A stretch of DNA of 64,000 bases, taken from NCBI RefSeq assembly GCF_000243155.2, contig NC_018017.1, forward strand, positions 62,001 through 126,000. The letters run 5' to 3'. This stretch comes from Desulfitobacterium dehalogenans ATCC 51507 (GTDB taxonomy: Bacteria > Bacillota > Desulfitobacteriia > Desulfitobacteriales > Desulfitobacteriaceae). The position numbers and the translations under genes were made by a program. Below, in pieces: positions 1 to 9,146 of the stretch. Numbering within the stretch: the stretch's first letter is position 1; each line of letters opens with the position of its first letter. A model generated the notes under the pieces. The model saw only the letters and a list, made by a program, of their open reading frames with translations. It did no database searches and was not told the DNA's origin.

Positions 1-1
1 G

Positions 2-205
2 CATAAAGTTCCCTGGTATACCTACACAGCCAATGGCGTTCGTCATGAAGTATACTTTGAAAATAAGCAAAGCTTACAACCCAAGATGGAATATGCCCGG
101 GAGCATAAACTCCATGGCGTGGCTATCTGGAGAATAGGGATGGAAGATCCGGCAATTTGGGACAGCTTAGTTAAGACCTACGGAACCAATAAAAATAAGA
201 AATAG
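2..205 (+). CDS. C-terminal fragment of a glycoside hydrolase family 18-like (YaaH/spore germination type) protein
   Basis: Only the last 67 codons lie in the window; the gene begins upstream. The fragment contains a motif around WYTYTANGVRHEVYFEN, then KMEYAREHKLHGVAIWRIGMEDPAIW. This resembles the last two strands and helix of GH18 TIM barrels, where an R-x-G or W-x-L-G segment follows a final hydrophobic strand. Spore-cortex-associated GH18 proteins of the YaaH/YdhD/CotE type end this way, often after LysM repeats, but those parts are not visible. A strong terminator follows. The family call is by eye and the specific substrate cannot be given. Confidence 0.6.
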   Translation, partial: HKVPWYTYTANGVRHEVYFENKQSLQPKMEYAREHKLHGVAIWRIGMEDPAIWDSLVKTYGTNKNKK

Positions 206-239
206 CTAACCAGGCAGATCCGAAACGGGACACACGTAA

Positions 240-276
240 GGAGCAGAAGAATCTCTTCTGCTCCTTTCACTTTTTT
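240..276 (+). terminator. Rho-independent terminator after the GH18-like gene
   Basis: A perfect 11-bp stem (GGAGCAGAAGA / TCTTCTGCTCC) with a 3-nt loop at 240-264 is followed by a T-rich tract ending in six Ts. It separates the upstream gene from rnmV. Confidence 0.85.
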
Positions 277-379
277 GTAGGTGCCTATTTGTGAAATTTG
301 TGAAGGTAGGTTAAGATAGAAAAGATAATAATACATACATTCATTTGATTTATAGTCCCGGGAGGAATTGTCGAAAAAC

Positions 380-988
380 ATGGTTGAAGAGTTAATCGTA
401 GTGGAAGGTAAAAATGATGCTCATGCAGTGCGCAGAGCTTTAGGGAATGTGGATGTACTTTGGACGGAAGGTTATGGGTTGACCCAGGAAAAATTGCTTT
501 ACATCGCCGAGATGGCAAAGCGCCGGGGAGTGATCGTGTTTACGGATCCTGACTCCGTGGGGGAGCAAATCCGGGAACGAATCCGGCGATACGTGCCGGA
601 AGCCAAGCATGTTTATTTGTCCAAAAAAGATGCCCGTTCCCCAAAAGATGATGATATTGGCGTAGAAAATGCAAGCCCCGAGGATATTCAAAAGGCTTTC
701 CAGAAGATTAGGACGGATGCACTCCATTCTGAACAAAATAACAGTGGAGTTCAGGTTAAAGAGGTGCTGTTTGAAATAAAAGATTTGCTGGAAGCAGGGC
801 TGGTGGGATTGAACCATTCTGCAGAACGACGCTTGGCTGTGGGGAAAATCTTAGGTATTGGGGATGCTAATGGCAAGCAATTTTTACATCGCTTAAATCG
901 GTTTGGGATTACCCATGAGGAATTTGACAAGGCGGTTAGGGAGGCTATTCATGGAGAACGCAGCGAATTATACCCGGCGCATCCTTAA
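380..988 (+). CDS. rnmV: Ribonuclease M5 (5S rRNA maturation)
   Basis: The 202-residue protein starts MVEELIVVEGKND and has the Toprim core: VVEGKND carries the catalytic Glu and VFTDPDSVGEQIR the DxD-type motif. The C-terminal half (about residues 100-200) matches the RNase M5-specific domain. RNase M5 trims 5S rRNA precursors in Firmicutes. rsmA overlaps its 3' end, as in B. subtilis. The start is uncertain. A GGGAGG sequence at 359-365 is 14 nt from this ATG and only 2 nt from an in-frame TTG at 368. The ATG gives an N-terminus of family-typical length. Confidence 0.9.
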   Translation: MVEELIVVEGKNDAHAVRRALGNVDVLWTEGYGLTQEKLLYIAEMAKRRGVIVFTDPDSVGEQIRERIRRYVPEAKHVYLSKKDARSPKDDDIGVENASPEDIQKAFQKIRTDALHSEQNNSGVQVKEVLFEIKDLLEAGLVGLNHSAERRLAVGKILGIGDANGKQFLHRLNRFGITHEEFDKAVREAIHGERSELYPAHP

Positions 989-1808
989 GGGCGGTGCTAA
1001 AGCCCATAAATCCTTAGGGCAGAATTTTTTGATGGATGACCGGGTCATTGAGAATATAGTGGCAGCCAGTGTCAAAGAGCCGGCAATCCCCATCGTAGAG
1101 ATTGGACCGGGACTGGGGGTCCTTACCCGGGTCTTGGCCCAAAAAGCTCAGAAGGTATGGGCGGTAGAGCTGGACCAGGGAAAAGTGAATGTACTGCAGA
1201 AGGAACTGCAAGGATTACCGATAGAGATTCTCAATATGGATGCATTAAAGCTGAACTTAAAGGACATCTGGGGAACAAAGAAAGGGGTACTGGTGGGGAA
1301 TCTCCCTTATTACATTACCAGCCCTTTGCTTATGCATTTTTTGGAGCAAAAGGACTCCTTGCATAGTATGGTGGTCATGGTCCAAAAGGAAGTGGCAGAT
1401 CGTTTGGTTGCCAAACCTGGCAGAAAGGACTACGGAGTGCTTTCTATAGCGGCCCAGGTCTCAGCCCAACCGGAGAAACTGTTTGAAGTCCCGCCCCAAG
1501 CTTTCTGGCCGGCACCTAAAGTCACTTCAGCAGTAGTGCGCTTTGACCTGCGCTCTTACCCGGGATTCCGGGTACAGGAAAAGGATTTCTTTCGAGTAGT
1601 AAAGGCCTCTTTCAGTCAAAGGCGCAAAACCTTAGGAAATTCCTTGGCCGGAGGACTTGGCATCCCTAAGCAGCAGGTCGGTGAGATTCTCGCCGCAGCC
1701 GGAGTGGATGAACAAAGGAGAGCGGAAACCTTAAGCATAGAGGAGTTTCAAGCTGTGACGGAAGCGGTTTTAAAAATCCAGGTCAAAGTGGCAGAACTCA
1801 ATAAATAG
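951..1808 (+). CDS. rsmA: 16S rRNA (adenine1518/1519-N6)-dimethyltransferase
   Basis: The 285-residue protein has the KsgA/RsmA hallmarks: HKSLGQNFLMDD at the N-terminus, the SAM-binding VEIGPGLGVLT, and the catalytic NLPYYITSP motif near residue 125. It dimethylates two adenines in the 3' terminal hairpin of 16S rRNA. The ATG at 951 is preceded by GGGAGG (938-943) and lies inside the end of rnmV, a 38-bp overlap, so the two are likely translated from one mRNA. An upstream in-frame ATG at 903 would give an unusual extension without a ribosome site. Confidence 0.95.
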   Translation: MENAANYTRRILKGGAKAHKSLGQNFLMDDRVIENIVAASVKEPAIPIVEIGPGLGVLTRVLAQKAQKVWAVELDQGKVNVLQKELQGLPIEILNMDALKLNLKDIWGTKKGVLVGNLPYYITSPLLMHFLEQKDSLHSMVVMVQKEVADRLVAKPGRKDYGVLSIAAQVSAQPEKLFEVPPQAFWPAPKVTSAVVRFDLRSYPGFRVQEKDFFRVVKASFSQRRKTLGNSLAGGLGIPKQQVGEILAAAGVDEQRRAETLSIEEFQAVTEAVLKIQVKVAELNK

Positions 1809-1868
1809 GGCATTGGCCTTACTTATTTTGAAAATGATAACGAATAGCTATGGAAAAAGTGATAGAAA

Positions 1869-1903
1869 AAGCAGCAAATTACAAAGAATTTGCTGCTTTA
1901 TTA
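1869..1903. terminator. Bidirectional terminator between rsmA and the MTHFR-like gene
   Basis: AAGCAGCAAATT / AATTTGCTGCTT forms a 12-bp stem with a 6-nt loop and is followed on the + strand by TTATTATTTAT. It lies between two convergent genes. Confidence 0.75.
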
Positions 1904-1914
1904 TTTATAGTTTT

Positions 1915-3501
1915 TTATTTAGACACGTCTTGCTTAGTCGAATCTACGCTCTTAGCCTTCTCCTCTTCTTCAGGAGTGGGAATACCCAAGATTTCTCCAG
2001 AGTGATCCCGTCCTAAGAAGAAGTTAGACCATGAGGAGGTTTGATACAAATCCCAATTGGCCGGGGGAATATGATGAGAATCCAGATCCCCTTCCTCACT
2101 ATATTTCTTCAAGCGGGCATAAGCTCTGACATAAATACACTGCTTCTGGTTGGGGTAAACCTCACACCAGCCCTGATAGCTTCCGCCGCAGGCACCGTTC
2201 CTTTGGTTCTTGGGACATTGAGACATAGGACAGAGATAAGCCAGTTCGAACATAGCACAGTCCCCGCAGTCCTTACAGTCGTTGGTGATGACTTTTGCCA
2301 GGTGTTCAAAGCCGTGTTTGCGGTTATCCTTACGTCCTTTATAAATCTTGCGCATGACGGGGAAGAAGTTTTTGCCGGGGGTGAAGAGCATGCTGTGCAT
2401 CATTCTCATACCGCTGTAAGCTACTCCCACAGGGGCATCCAGAGGCAAGTTCTTCCGATTGACAGGTGTGGTGGTATTGAGGCCGGTTTTGGGATCCTTT
2501 TCATAATAATAGAAACCATTGGGCATAGGATAATCAAACTCAGGAATCAGAGCCATCCAGTCTTTGCTGAGCTCCTCGCCCTTTTCAATCACATATTCCA
2601 CTTGCTCATATTTGATATTATGCCCGCCGATATGAACTCCGGCAAAGCCCATGCCTTTCATGAGAGCGTACATCTTAGCGGCTCTCAGCAAGCGGGCACC
2701 GACCCCTTTATCCTCGGCTGTTCTTTCCTTATCAATTTCAGCCAGGAGCTTATCCGTGACAACACAGCCCGGCAGCTGATTCTGGTTCATAATCTTGGCT
2801 GCACCGAAGGGGAGGATATAGATATTGCCTACAAGGGGAACATTCAGATCATTAAGCTTCATGAATTGGAGGACTTCATGGATTTTACGGACATCATAGC
2901 CAAGCTGGGTGACAATAAATTGGGCTCCGCTGGCCACTTTTTTCTTCAGTTTATAATATTGGACCATTTGCTCTGCTTCCGTGCCCTTAAAGGGAGAAAC
3001 GGCGGCACCGGCAAAGAAATCACTGGTTTGGTGATAAGACATTCCCTTAGGGCCAGGAATACCAAGCCCTTGATTCATTTGGGTGATGAGTTCTAAAGCA
3101 TGGGTAGGATCAAGGTCAAAGACCGGCTTGGGGCGGCCTTTAAAGCCAGAGACCGTATAATCTCCGGTCATTACCAAGAGGCTGCGGACTTCTGCCCGAT
3201 CAAGAGCATAAAGCTGGCTCTCCATCTGATTGCGGTTCTTATCCTTACAGGTAAAATGGACAAGGGGCTCTATTCCCAGCTTGAGAATCTCCTGACCAAG
3301 ATAATCGGCGAGAATAGCAGGGTTTCCTCCGGGGTTATCGGTGATGGTCAGGGCATGAACCTTACCGCCCTTAGCTGCCTGTTCTGCAGCAAGCAATGCG
3401 CTTTCTTGAGCTTTCTCACGTGCTCCTCTCCCAGGGACCAGTTCCCAAGTGACGGAGAGGGTGTTAGGGTCCAATAAAGACTGTTTAAAACGGTTCTCCA
3501 T
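1915..3501 (-). CDS. Methylenetetrahydrofolate reductase-like protein with cysteine-rich C-terminal domain
   Basis: The 528-residue protein has an N-terminal TIM barrel of the MetF type (residues about 10-320): SVTWELVPGRG, HALTITDNPGGNP, VTQLGYDV. A C-terminal domain (about 400-480) carries eight cysteines arranged CKDCGDC, LCPMSQC, ACGG, WC and QC. This is the MTHFR_C-type domain found in anaerobes and likely binds metal or Fe-S. It probably interconverts methylene- and methyl-tetrahydrofolate in anaerobic C1 or O-demethylation metabolism. It stands alone, convergent to rsmA. The ATG at 3501 follows a purine-rich AGGGAAAGGG site; an in-frame GTG at 3537 is the alternative. The electron donor is not evident from the locus. 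Confidence 0.8.
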   Translation of the reverse strand: MENRFKQSLLDPNTLSVTWELVPGRGAREKAQESALLAAEQAAKGGKVHALTITDNPGGNPAILADYLGQEILKLGIEPLVHFTCKDKNRNQMESQLYALDRAEVRSLLVMTGDYTVSGFKGRPKPVFDLDPTHALELITQMNQGLGIPGPKGMSYHQTSDFFAGAAVSPFKGTEAEQMVQYYKLKKKVASGAQFIVTQLGYDVRKIHEVLQFMKLNDLNVPLVGNIYILPFGAAKIMNQNQLPGCVVTDKLLAEIDKERTAEDKGVGARLLRAAKMYALMKGMGFAGVHIGGHNIKYEQVEYVIEKGEELSKDWMALIPEFDYPMPNGFYYYEKDPKTGLNTTTPVNRKNLPLDAPVGVAYSGMRMMHSMLFTPGKNFFPVMRKIYKGRKDNRKHGFEHLAKVITNDCKDCGDCAMFELAYLCPMSQCPKNQRNGACGGSYQGWCEVYPNQKQCIYVRAYARLKKYSEEGDLDSHHIPPANWDLYQTSSWSNFFLGRDHSGEILGIPTPEEEEKAKSVDSTKQDVSK

Positions 3502-3926
3502 TTCTATCCCTTTCCCTTCTCTAAGTGTTTTTTCCACCTTATCTATTGGATTTAGTCTCTAGGATTCCGTATTGCCTCCTTCCTCATAGAGATAAACCCA
3601 GGCAAAGCATGTCAATAAGATTGTATAACAATTTAGACAATTCTTTCAATTAAAAAATGCATTATTTTCGAGAAAATTTTCGTTTAAAAATAACTTTTAT
3701 AATAATCTTGCCAAAGTGAATGTTTTGGTTAATAATACATAGTAAACTATAGCTATTCTAATTTTAAATGGTTTGTCCAGTTTTGTTGAGGGACAAAATC
3801 TGGAATGAACGAATCTACCCAAATATTACACCACCCATAACATCTTTTCAATGCATCAGGCTCAAGAGAATTCTCAAAAGTTAGAATTATCAATTGAAGT
3901 GAAGACAGGAAAGGGAGGGATGGCGG
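3502..3926. other. AT-rich intergenic region between divergent genes
   Basis: This 425-bp region separates the MTHFR-like gene (reading left) from chemoreceptor 1 (reading right). No coding frame or recognisable riboswitch is visible. A small inverted repeat TTTGTCC/GGACAAA (3772-3778 and 3791-3797) could be an operator or mRNA hairpin. Both promoters must lie here, but I cannot assign boxes with confidence. Confidence 0.5.
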
Positions 3927-5693
3927 TTGAAAAGCATTAGAACTCGATTGATTTTGGTATTCCTTTTGACATCCATTATGATGGCCGGCATTGTTGGCGG
4001 GTTTAATATCTATAACCAAACGGTGTTGACGCAAAAAAATGTGGATGACTATCGCAAAACTTTATATGAGGAATACGATCGAGGGATCAAAATGAATGTG
4101 GAGATCGCCATAAGCATGATCCAAGGGGTCTATCAGGAGCAGCAAATGGGGTTATTGACTGAAGCCGAGGCTAAGGAAAAAGCCGCAGCTCTGGTGCGTA
4201 AGATTCTCTACGATAATGGAAACTATATTTGGGTGGATACTGTCGAGGGAATCAATGTAGCCTATCTGGGTAAAGACTCCGAGGGAAAAAGCCGGATTGA
4301 TGCAGTAGACCCCACTGGCTTCCTTTATATAAAAGAACTGATCAAGAACGGGATGCAGGAGGGCGGAGGGTACACGGATTATCAATTCGCCAAGCCCAAT
4401 GAATCAGAGCCTAAACCAAAGCGGGGCTATACACGGCTCTTTGAGCCTTATGGCTGGATCGTGGGAACAGGGAACTGGGTCGACGATATCGAAACCAAGG
4501 TTAGTGAAAAAGAAGTTTATTATAAACAACAAATGTTGAAAGATATTATTAAAGTAGTGTCCGCCATGGTTATTGGCCTAGGAGTGGTTGCCGTCCTGGC
4601 TTTTGTCATCAGCCAGCGCATTTCCCAAAGAGTTCAGCGAATCGCCCAGGGGGCGAGAGAGGTTGCTCAGGGTAATCTGACCATTGAAAAGATTATGGTG
4701 GACACTCAAGACGAGCTGGGTCAATTGGCTGAGGACTTTAATCAAATGACCGAAAATCTGGCGGAAGTAGTGAAGAAGGTTGCCTACGCTTCCGAGCAAG
4801 TATCCTTGACCTCCCAAGAGCTTTCAGCCGGTGCTGAAGAGTCTGCGCAAGCGGCTATGGAGGTTGCCGCGGCAGTCACCGATGTTGCACAAGGTACGGA
4901 AAGGCAAATAAGTTCTGTCAGCGAGGTCTCCGAAGTCGTGCGGGAAATGGCGGCAGGGATGGCGCAGGTTTTGACCAATACAGGCTATGTGGTTCGTTCA
5001 GCTGAGGGAACCTCTCAAGCTGCTGCTAAAGGTCAGGGGTCGGTACAAACCACTATTGAGCAAATGAATCATATCCAAAGGGTGGTTAACCATAGTGCGG
5101 AATTAGTGGAACATCTGGGGCTCCGCTCTCAGGAGATTGGTCAAATCATAGAGACTATCTCCGGCATCGCGACCCAGACGAATCTCCTGGCCCTGAACGC
5201 AGCCATTGAAGCTGCCCGGGCGGGTGAACAAGGGCGAGGGTTCGCCGTGGTTGCCGAAGAGGTAAGGAAGCTGGCGGAACAATCCCAAGGGGCGGCCAAG
5301 CAAATCTCTGCTCTGATCTCGGAAATCCAAACGGATACAGTGAAAGCTGTAGAGGCTATGCAGGATGGAACCCATGAAGTAGAGAAAGGGGCAATGGTGG
5401 TCATCGAGGCGGGAAGTGCTTTTGAAGAGATTGCACAGCTCATTCAAGAAGTAACCCGACAAGTCAGGGGTATATCTGCTGAGATTGAGCAAATATCCCA
5501 CGGAAATGAACGGATTATTCGGGCGGTGGAAGAAGTGGATCAGATCAGCCGGGAGATTACGGATCAGACCTATGGTGTATCCGCCTCCACTGAAGAGCAG
5601 TCTGCTTCTGTAGAAGAAATTGCCTCCTCCTGTCAGGTGTTGGAGAATATGGCCATTGAATTGGAAAAGATCCTGGCAAGATTCAAAGTGTGA
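3927..5693 (+). CDS. Methyl-accepting chemotaxis protein, Cache-HAMP-MA (paralog 1)
   Basis: The 588-residue membrane chemoreceptor has TM1 near residues 8-28, then an extracytoplasmic single-Cache-type sensor (about 30-190, with NYIWVDT and [13 protein letters not shown]). TM2 is near 205-225, HAMP near 225-280, and a cytoplasmic signalling domain runs to the end. The hairpin tip, around [19 protein letters not shown] and [18 protein letters not shown], is near residue 410-450. The start is a TTG at 3927 preceded by GGGAGGGATGG. It is a close tandem paralog of the next gene and is closed by its own terminator. The ligand is unknown; Cache sensors of this type commonly bind small organic molecules. 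Confidence 0.93.
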   Translation: MKSIRTRLILVFLLTSIMMAGIVGGFNIYNQTVLTQKNVDDYRKTLYEEYDRGIKMNVEIAISMIQGVYQEQQMGLLTEAEAKEKAAALVRKILYDNGNYIWVDTVEGINVAYLGKDSEGKSRIDAVDPTGFLYIKELIKNGMQEGGGYTDYQFAKPNESEPKPKRGYTRLFEPYGWIVGTGNWVDDIETKVSEKEVYYKQQMLKDIIKVVSAMVIGLGVVAVLAFVISQRISQRVQRIAQGAREVAQGNLTIEKIMVDTQDELGQLAEDFNQMTENLAEVVKKVAYASEQVSLTSQELSAGAEESAQAAMEVAAAVTDVAQGTERQISSVSEVSEVVREMAAGMAQVLTNTGYVVRSAEGTSQAAAKGQGSVQTTIEQMNHIQRVVNHSAELVEHLGLRSQEIGQIIETISGIATQTNLLALNAAIEAARAGEQGRGFAVVAEEVRKLAEQSQGAAKQISALISEIQTDTVKAVEAMQDGTHEVEKGAMVVIEAGSAFEEIAQLIQEVTRQVRGISAEIEQISHGNERIIRAVEEVDQISREITDQTYGVSASTEEQSASVEEIASSCQVLENMAIELEKILARFKV

Positions 5694-5726
5694 ATGAGAT
5701 CATTTAAAAAATTGGAGTTTTATATT

Positions 5727-5757
5727 AAAGGTCACAGCTTTAGCTGTGACCTTTTTG
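5727..5757 (+). terminator. Terminator after chemoreceptor 1
   Basis: AAAGGTCACAGC and GCTGTGACCTTT form a 12-bp perfect stem with a tetraloop (5727-5754), ending in a T-run. Confidence 0.85.
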
Positions 5758-5935
5758 TATTAATCGTCGAATATTCCCAAAATAATGACTATTGGCAATA
5801 AGCAAAATTAATAAAATTATGTTGCATTATGGAAGCAAATAATGAATAATGGTTTAAGGGTCTGACCGCCAACTTTTACATAATTAATGCCTGTATTACA
5901 AAAAAGAGTAAAAACTAAAGAGAGGAGCAAGAAAA

Positions 5936-7702
5936 TTGAAAAGTATCAGGGCACGTCTAACGTTAGCATTTATCTTGACATCAGTACTAATGAGCATTGT
6001 TGTTGGGGGCTATAATATTTACCGGCAGATGGATATGGTAGAAAAGAATGTAGCAACCTACAGGGAGACCCTCTTTGCCGAATACGACCGGGGAATTAAA
6101 ACGGATGTAGAAATTGCTATCAGCGTCATTGAGAAGGTATATAAGGAACAGCAAGGAGGTTTGCTCACAGAGGAAGAGGCTAAGGTCAAGGCCGCCGACT
6201 TAGTTCGGGATCTTCGCTTTGAAGGGGAGAATTACTTCTGGGTCGATACCACTGAAGGAATTAATGTGGTTCTTCTGGGGCGGGATACAGAAGGAAAAAG
6301 TCGTCTTGATGCGGTAGATCCGAACGGTTATGCTTATGTGCGGGATGGATTTGTTAAAAATGCACTGGCTGGTGGGGGCTTCTCCAATTATGAATTTGCC
6401 AAACCCAATGAGACGGAGCCTAAACCCAAGAGAGGGTATACCCAGCTCTTTGAACCCTATGGCTGGGTGGTAGGAACCGGCAACTGGGTGGACGATATTG
6501 AGGTGGAGGTTGTTAAACAAGAGCTGATCTATCAAGATCAGATGTTAAATGATATTATCCGGATTGCCGTCGCCATGATTTTGGGTTTAGCCCTGGTGAG
6601 TGCATTTGCCTTTAAGCTTAGCCAGAATTTCGCCAGGAGAATTAAAATCGTGGCACAGGGCGCCAATGAAATTGCACAGGGCAATCTAAATATTGAGAAA
6701 ATCCAAGTGGATTCACAGGATGAACTGGGTCAATTGGCTCAAGATTTTAACCATATGACGGAGAATCTTATTCAATTGGTCAAACAGGTTTCTCTGGCTT
6801 CGGAACACATCGCCTCTTCTTCTCAACAATTATCTGCTGGGGCCGAACAATCAGCCCAGGCTTCTAATGAGGTAGCAGGTGCTATCACTGAGGTTGCACA
6901 GGGGACAGAAAAGCAGATGACCGCAGTGAATGATGTGGCTGCCGTGGTGGAAGAAATGGCAGCGGGAATGGGGCAAGTGTTAAACAATACGGAATATGTG
7001 GTTCGTTCAGCTGAGGGAACAGCAAAAGCCACCGAGAAAGGTCAACAATCTATCCATACAACCATTAATCAAATGGACCATATCCAAAAAGCGGTTAATC
7101 ATAGTGCTTCTTTAGTGGAGCAACTGGGTATTCGTTCCCAAGAAATTGGACAGATCGTTGAGGCCATCTCCGGGATCGCGGATCAGACCAATCTTTTGGC
7201 TCTCAATGCAGCTATCGAAGCAGCACGGGCCGGAGAACAAGGAAGAGGATTTGCGGTGGTTGCTGAAGAGGTTCGGAAGCTGGCTGAGCAATCCCAGATT
7301 GCAGCGAAACAAATAGCCGATCTCATTGGGGAGATTCAAGAGGATACCCATAAAGCTGTAGACTCTATGAAGAATGGAACACAAGAGGTTGAGATAGGGT
7401 CCAAGGTGGTCTATGAGGCAGGCAGCGCTTTTGAAGAGATTGCCAGGCTTATTCAAGAGGTCACCGAGCAAGTTCGGGGTATCTCCCATGAGATTGAGGA
7501 AATTTCCCATGGCAATGAACGGATTGTTTCCTCCATTCATGAAGTCAATCAGATCAGCAAATCCATTGCCGAACAGACTCTCAATGTGTCGGCTTCGACT
7601 GAGGAGCAATCAGCCTCTGTGGAAGAGATCGCCTCCTCCAGCCAAATGCTGGCCAAAATGACAGAGGATATGGAGCAGGCACTTCGTAGATTCAAGATAT
7701 AA
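5936..7702 (+). CDS. Methyl-accepting chemotaxis protein, Cache-HAMP-MA (paralog 2)
   Basis: The 588-residue protein has exactly the length and architecture of the preceding receptor: TM1, Cache sensor with [10 protein letters not shown] and [15 protein letters not shown]2, HAMP, and a signalling domain with [18 protein letters not shown]. The TTG start at 5936 follows AGAGAGGAGC. The signalling half is nearly identical to paralog 1, while the sensor half differs more (for example [11 protein letters not shown] versus [11 protein letters not shown]). This suggests ligand diversification after tandem duplication. Relics downstream show that the duplicated block once extended further. Confidence 0.93.
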   Translation: MKSIRARLTLAFILTSVLMSIVVGGYNIYRQMDMVEKNVATYRETLFAEYDRGIKTDVEIAISVIEKVYKEQQGGLLTEEEAKVKAADLVRDLRFEGENYFWVDTTEGINVVLLGRDTEGKSRLDAVDPNGYAYVRDGFVKNALAGGGFSNYEFAKPNETEPKPKRGYTQLFEPYGWVVGTGNWVDDIEVEVVKQELIYQDQMLNDIIRIAVAMILGLALVSAFAFKLSQNFARRIKIVAQGANEIAQGNLNIEKIQVDSQDELGQLAQDFNHMTENLIQLVKQVSLASEHIASSSQQLSAGAEQSAQASNEVAGAITEVAQGTEKQMTAVNDVAAVVEEMAAGMGQVLNNTEYVVRSAEGTAKATEKGQQSIHTTINQMDHIQKAVNHSASLVEQLGIRSQEIGQIVEAISGIADQTNLLALNAAIEAARAGEQGRGFAVVAEEVRKLAEQSQIAAKQIADLIGEIQEDTHKAVDSMKNGTQEVEIGSKVVYEAGSAFEEIARLIQEVTEQVRGISHEIEEISHGNERIVSSIHEVNQISKSIAEQTLNVSASTEEQSASVEEIASSSQMLAKMTEDMEQALRRFKI

Positions 7703-7820
7703 AGGCGAAGTTCTTTAAGGTAAAGATAAGCCCAACTAAAATGGGTTGGTGTATTAAATAAATCCATAAGGAGTGGCGGCTGATCCATGCAAACATGGGG
7801 TAAGCCGCTCTTTTTTTGTG
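7692..7820 (-). pseudogene. C-terminal relic of a second acyltransferase (paralog of the gene at 10931-11716)
   Basis: On the minus strand this stretch reads in frame as about 42 codons ending in [29 protein letters not shown] and a stop. The intact acyltransferase ends SRHSLWIYLIHQPIL, LGLVFALKALAFIS. Identity is high, and differences are largely conservative or at third positions, so this is a genuine coding relic rather than chance. The rest of the gene is missing. The stop lies within the end of chemoreceptor 2, the same convergent overlap seen at the intact copy. Part of the relic also forms the hairpin that now terminates chemoreceptor 2. Confidence 0.75.
7772..7817 (+). terminator. Terminator after chemoreceptor 2
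   Basis: GAGTGGCGGCT pairs imperfectly with AGCCGCTC around a CATG-containing loop, followed by seven Ts. The same DNA is part of the acyltransferase relic on the other strand. Confidence 0.6.
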
Positions 7821-8109
7821 CGCCAGCTAATTGAAACTAGTGTGCGCTAAATTTGTCGGAAAAAGGATAACAAAGCAACATAAGGATAATATTTGAAATT
7901 TAGTATATATATCCTAAAGATTGATGTTTTTTTCTACGATAACTTTTATAGGGGATTATCTTAAATATGGCAAGGAGGTATCAAGATTAAAGAATATGGA
8001 ACAGGGAAGGAGAGAGTTATTGTTCTGGTGACATTTAGGGCTAATCGATTCACTGCTTAGTTCCTGTAATGTATTACTTATCACCTACAATGAAAAGAGG
8101 AGAAATCTA
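7821..8109. other. Intergenic region before the two unknown genes
   Basis: AT-rich DNA with no convincing coding frame. A strong AAGGAGGT at about 7974-7980 is followed by ATT rather than a normal start codon and a short frame of about 24 codons. It may be a degenerate leader. The ribosome site for the next gene (AAAAGAGGAG) lies at the right edge. Confidence 0.4.
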
Positions 8110-9111
8110 ATGTTCATTAATTCAATCAAAGCATCAAATATTGATCTACTATCTGTCGTACAAAAAAGATCTGTAAATGGCGGGAGTTATAATAAGAGGG
8201 ATGGTGTAGACTACCTCCGGAAAGCCGGTCACTCCGCTTTAAATGACTCTGATAAGTATTTGAACTATAATATCGCTTTGGGCCGGTGGCAGGCGAATAT
8301 TGCCGACCTCAGTCAGAAAAGCGAAAAGACGAATGACCCCAATATCTTTACGATGGATCAAGGGGAGATATCGCACACTTTGGCTAAAGTTCGGAAACAG
8401 GCACAATCGGTTGATTATTCCGGTATGAGTGATACGGAAATTTACCAGACCATCACAGCACGCTATACGCAGGTTTTTGGCAATGACTTCATGCGTGAAT
8501 CTAATGCTTTTAATTTTTTTATTCAAACCAACGGAGCATATAAAGACGTAGTGGAATCCTACAATAATGAGCTCCGCCAGCAGTTTGACAGCCCCAGCCA
8601 GATTTACAGTGTTGCCCGAAAGGCCACTTATGGGAGCATGACGTTTGAAGAAATCACCAAGGCTATCAAATCCAAATATCCGCCCTTGGCAGAGCAGACC
8701 TTTCGGGAGACGATGGCGATGTGCGGTGAATTGTTGCGATCAGATGTCGATGATTATCAGCTACGATTCTTAGTCCATAATACGGCCAATATGCTGTCGA
8801 GTATGTATGATAACTCGAAGCACACGCCCCAGAGCATTGAGGCAAAACTTGCATTCAGAGAATGGCTATTGGATCAGAAACTGGATCCCGGAGCTATGGC
8901 TTTTTACCTTGATGCTCGAAAACTTGTTGGGCATTCAGTATCGGAAGATGTACATGGTATGATGAAAGATTCTTTTGGGATGTCGCGAGGAGCTAATGGC
9001 CGCTACGATTCTGGTTTTGACTTCGAGATATGGATCAAGCAATATTTGCAGCATCTAAATGACAAGGGGCCTATGGAGGATGCCTTTGACGACTGGTTTA
9101 CAACTCATTAA
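8110..9111 (+). CDS. Hypothetical protein, 333 aa, probably cytoplasmic
   Basis: I do not recognise this protein. It starts MFINSIKASNIDLLS, lacks a signal peptide or membrane segment, and is mostly helical and charged. Recurring aromatic/acidic features include MSDTEIYQTITARYTQVFG near residue 105-125 and a C-terminal DDWFTTH. The ATG at 8110 follows AAAAGAGGAGAA. It lies 29 bp upstream of a secreted protein gene, so the two probably form an operon. Both sit in an island flanked by relics of a duplicated chemoreceptor/acyltransferase junction. A link to motility is only a guess from the neighbours. Confidence 0.75.
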   Translation: MFINSIKASNIDLLSVVQKRSVNGGSYNKRDGVDYLRKAGHSALNDSDKYLNYNIALGRWQANIADLSQKSEKTNDPNIFTMDQGEISHTLAKVRKQAQSVDYSGMSDTEIYQTITARYTQVFGNDFMRESNAFNFFIQTNGAYKDVVESYNNELRQQFDSPSQIYSVARKATYGSMTFEEITKAIKSKYPPLAEQTFRETMAMCGELLRSDVDDYQLRFLVHNTANMLSSMYDNSKHTPQSIEAKLAFREWLLDQKLDPGAMAFYLDARKLVGHSVSEDVHGMMKDSFGMSRGANGRYDSGFDFEIWIKQYLQHLNDKGPMEDAFDDWFTTH

Positions 9112-9146
9112 TTTGACCGAATAGAAAAGATGAGGAGAATGTGGTT

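Noticed and set aside
2041-3096. Long + strand open frame of 351 codons opposite the MTHFR-like gene
   Set aside because: It is antisense to a gene with clear family motifs, lacks a ribosome site and has no coherent protein features.
3700-3926. Possible cyclic-di-GMP riboswitch before the chemoreceptor genes
   Set aside because: Chemoreceptor genes in clostridia often carry GEMM riboswitches, but neither leader here contains the conserved GEMM core.
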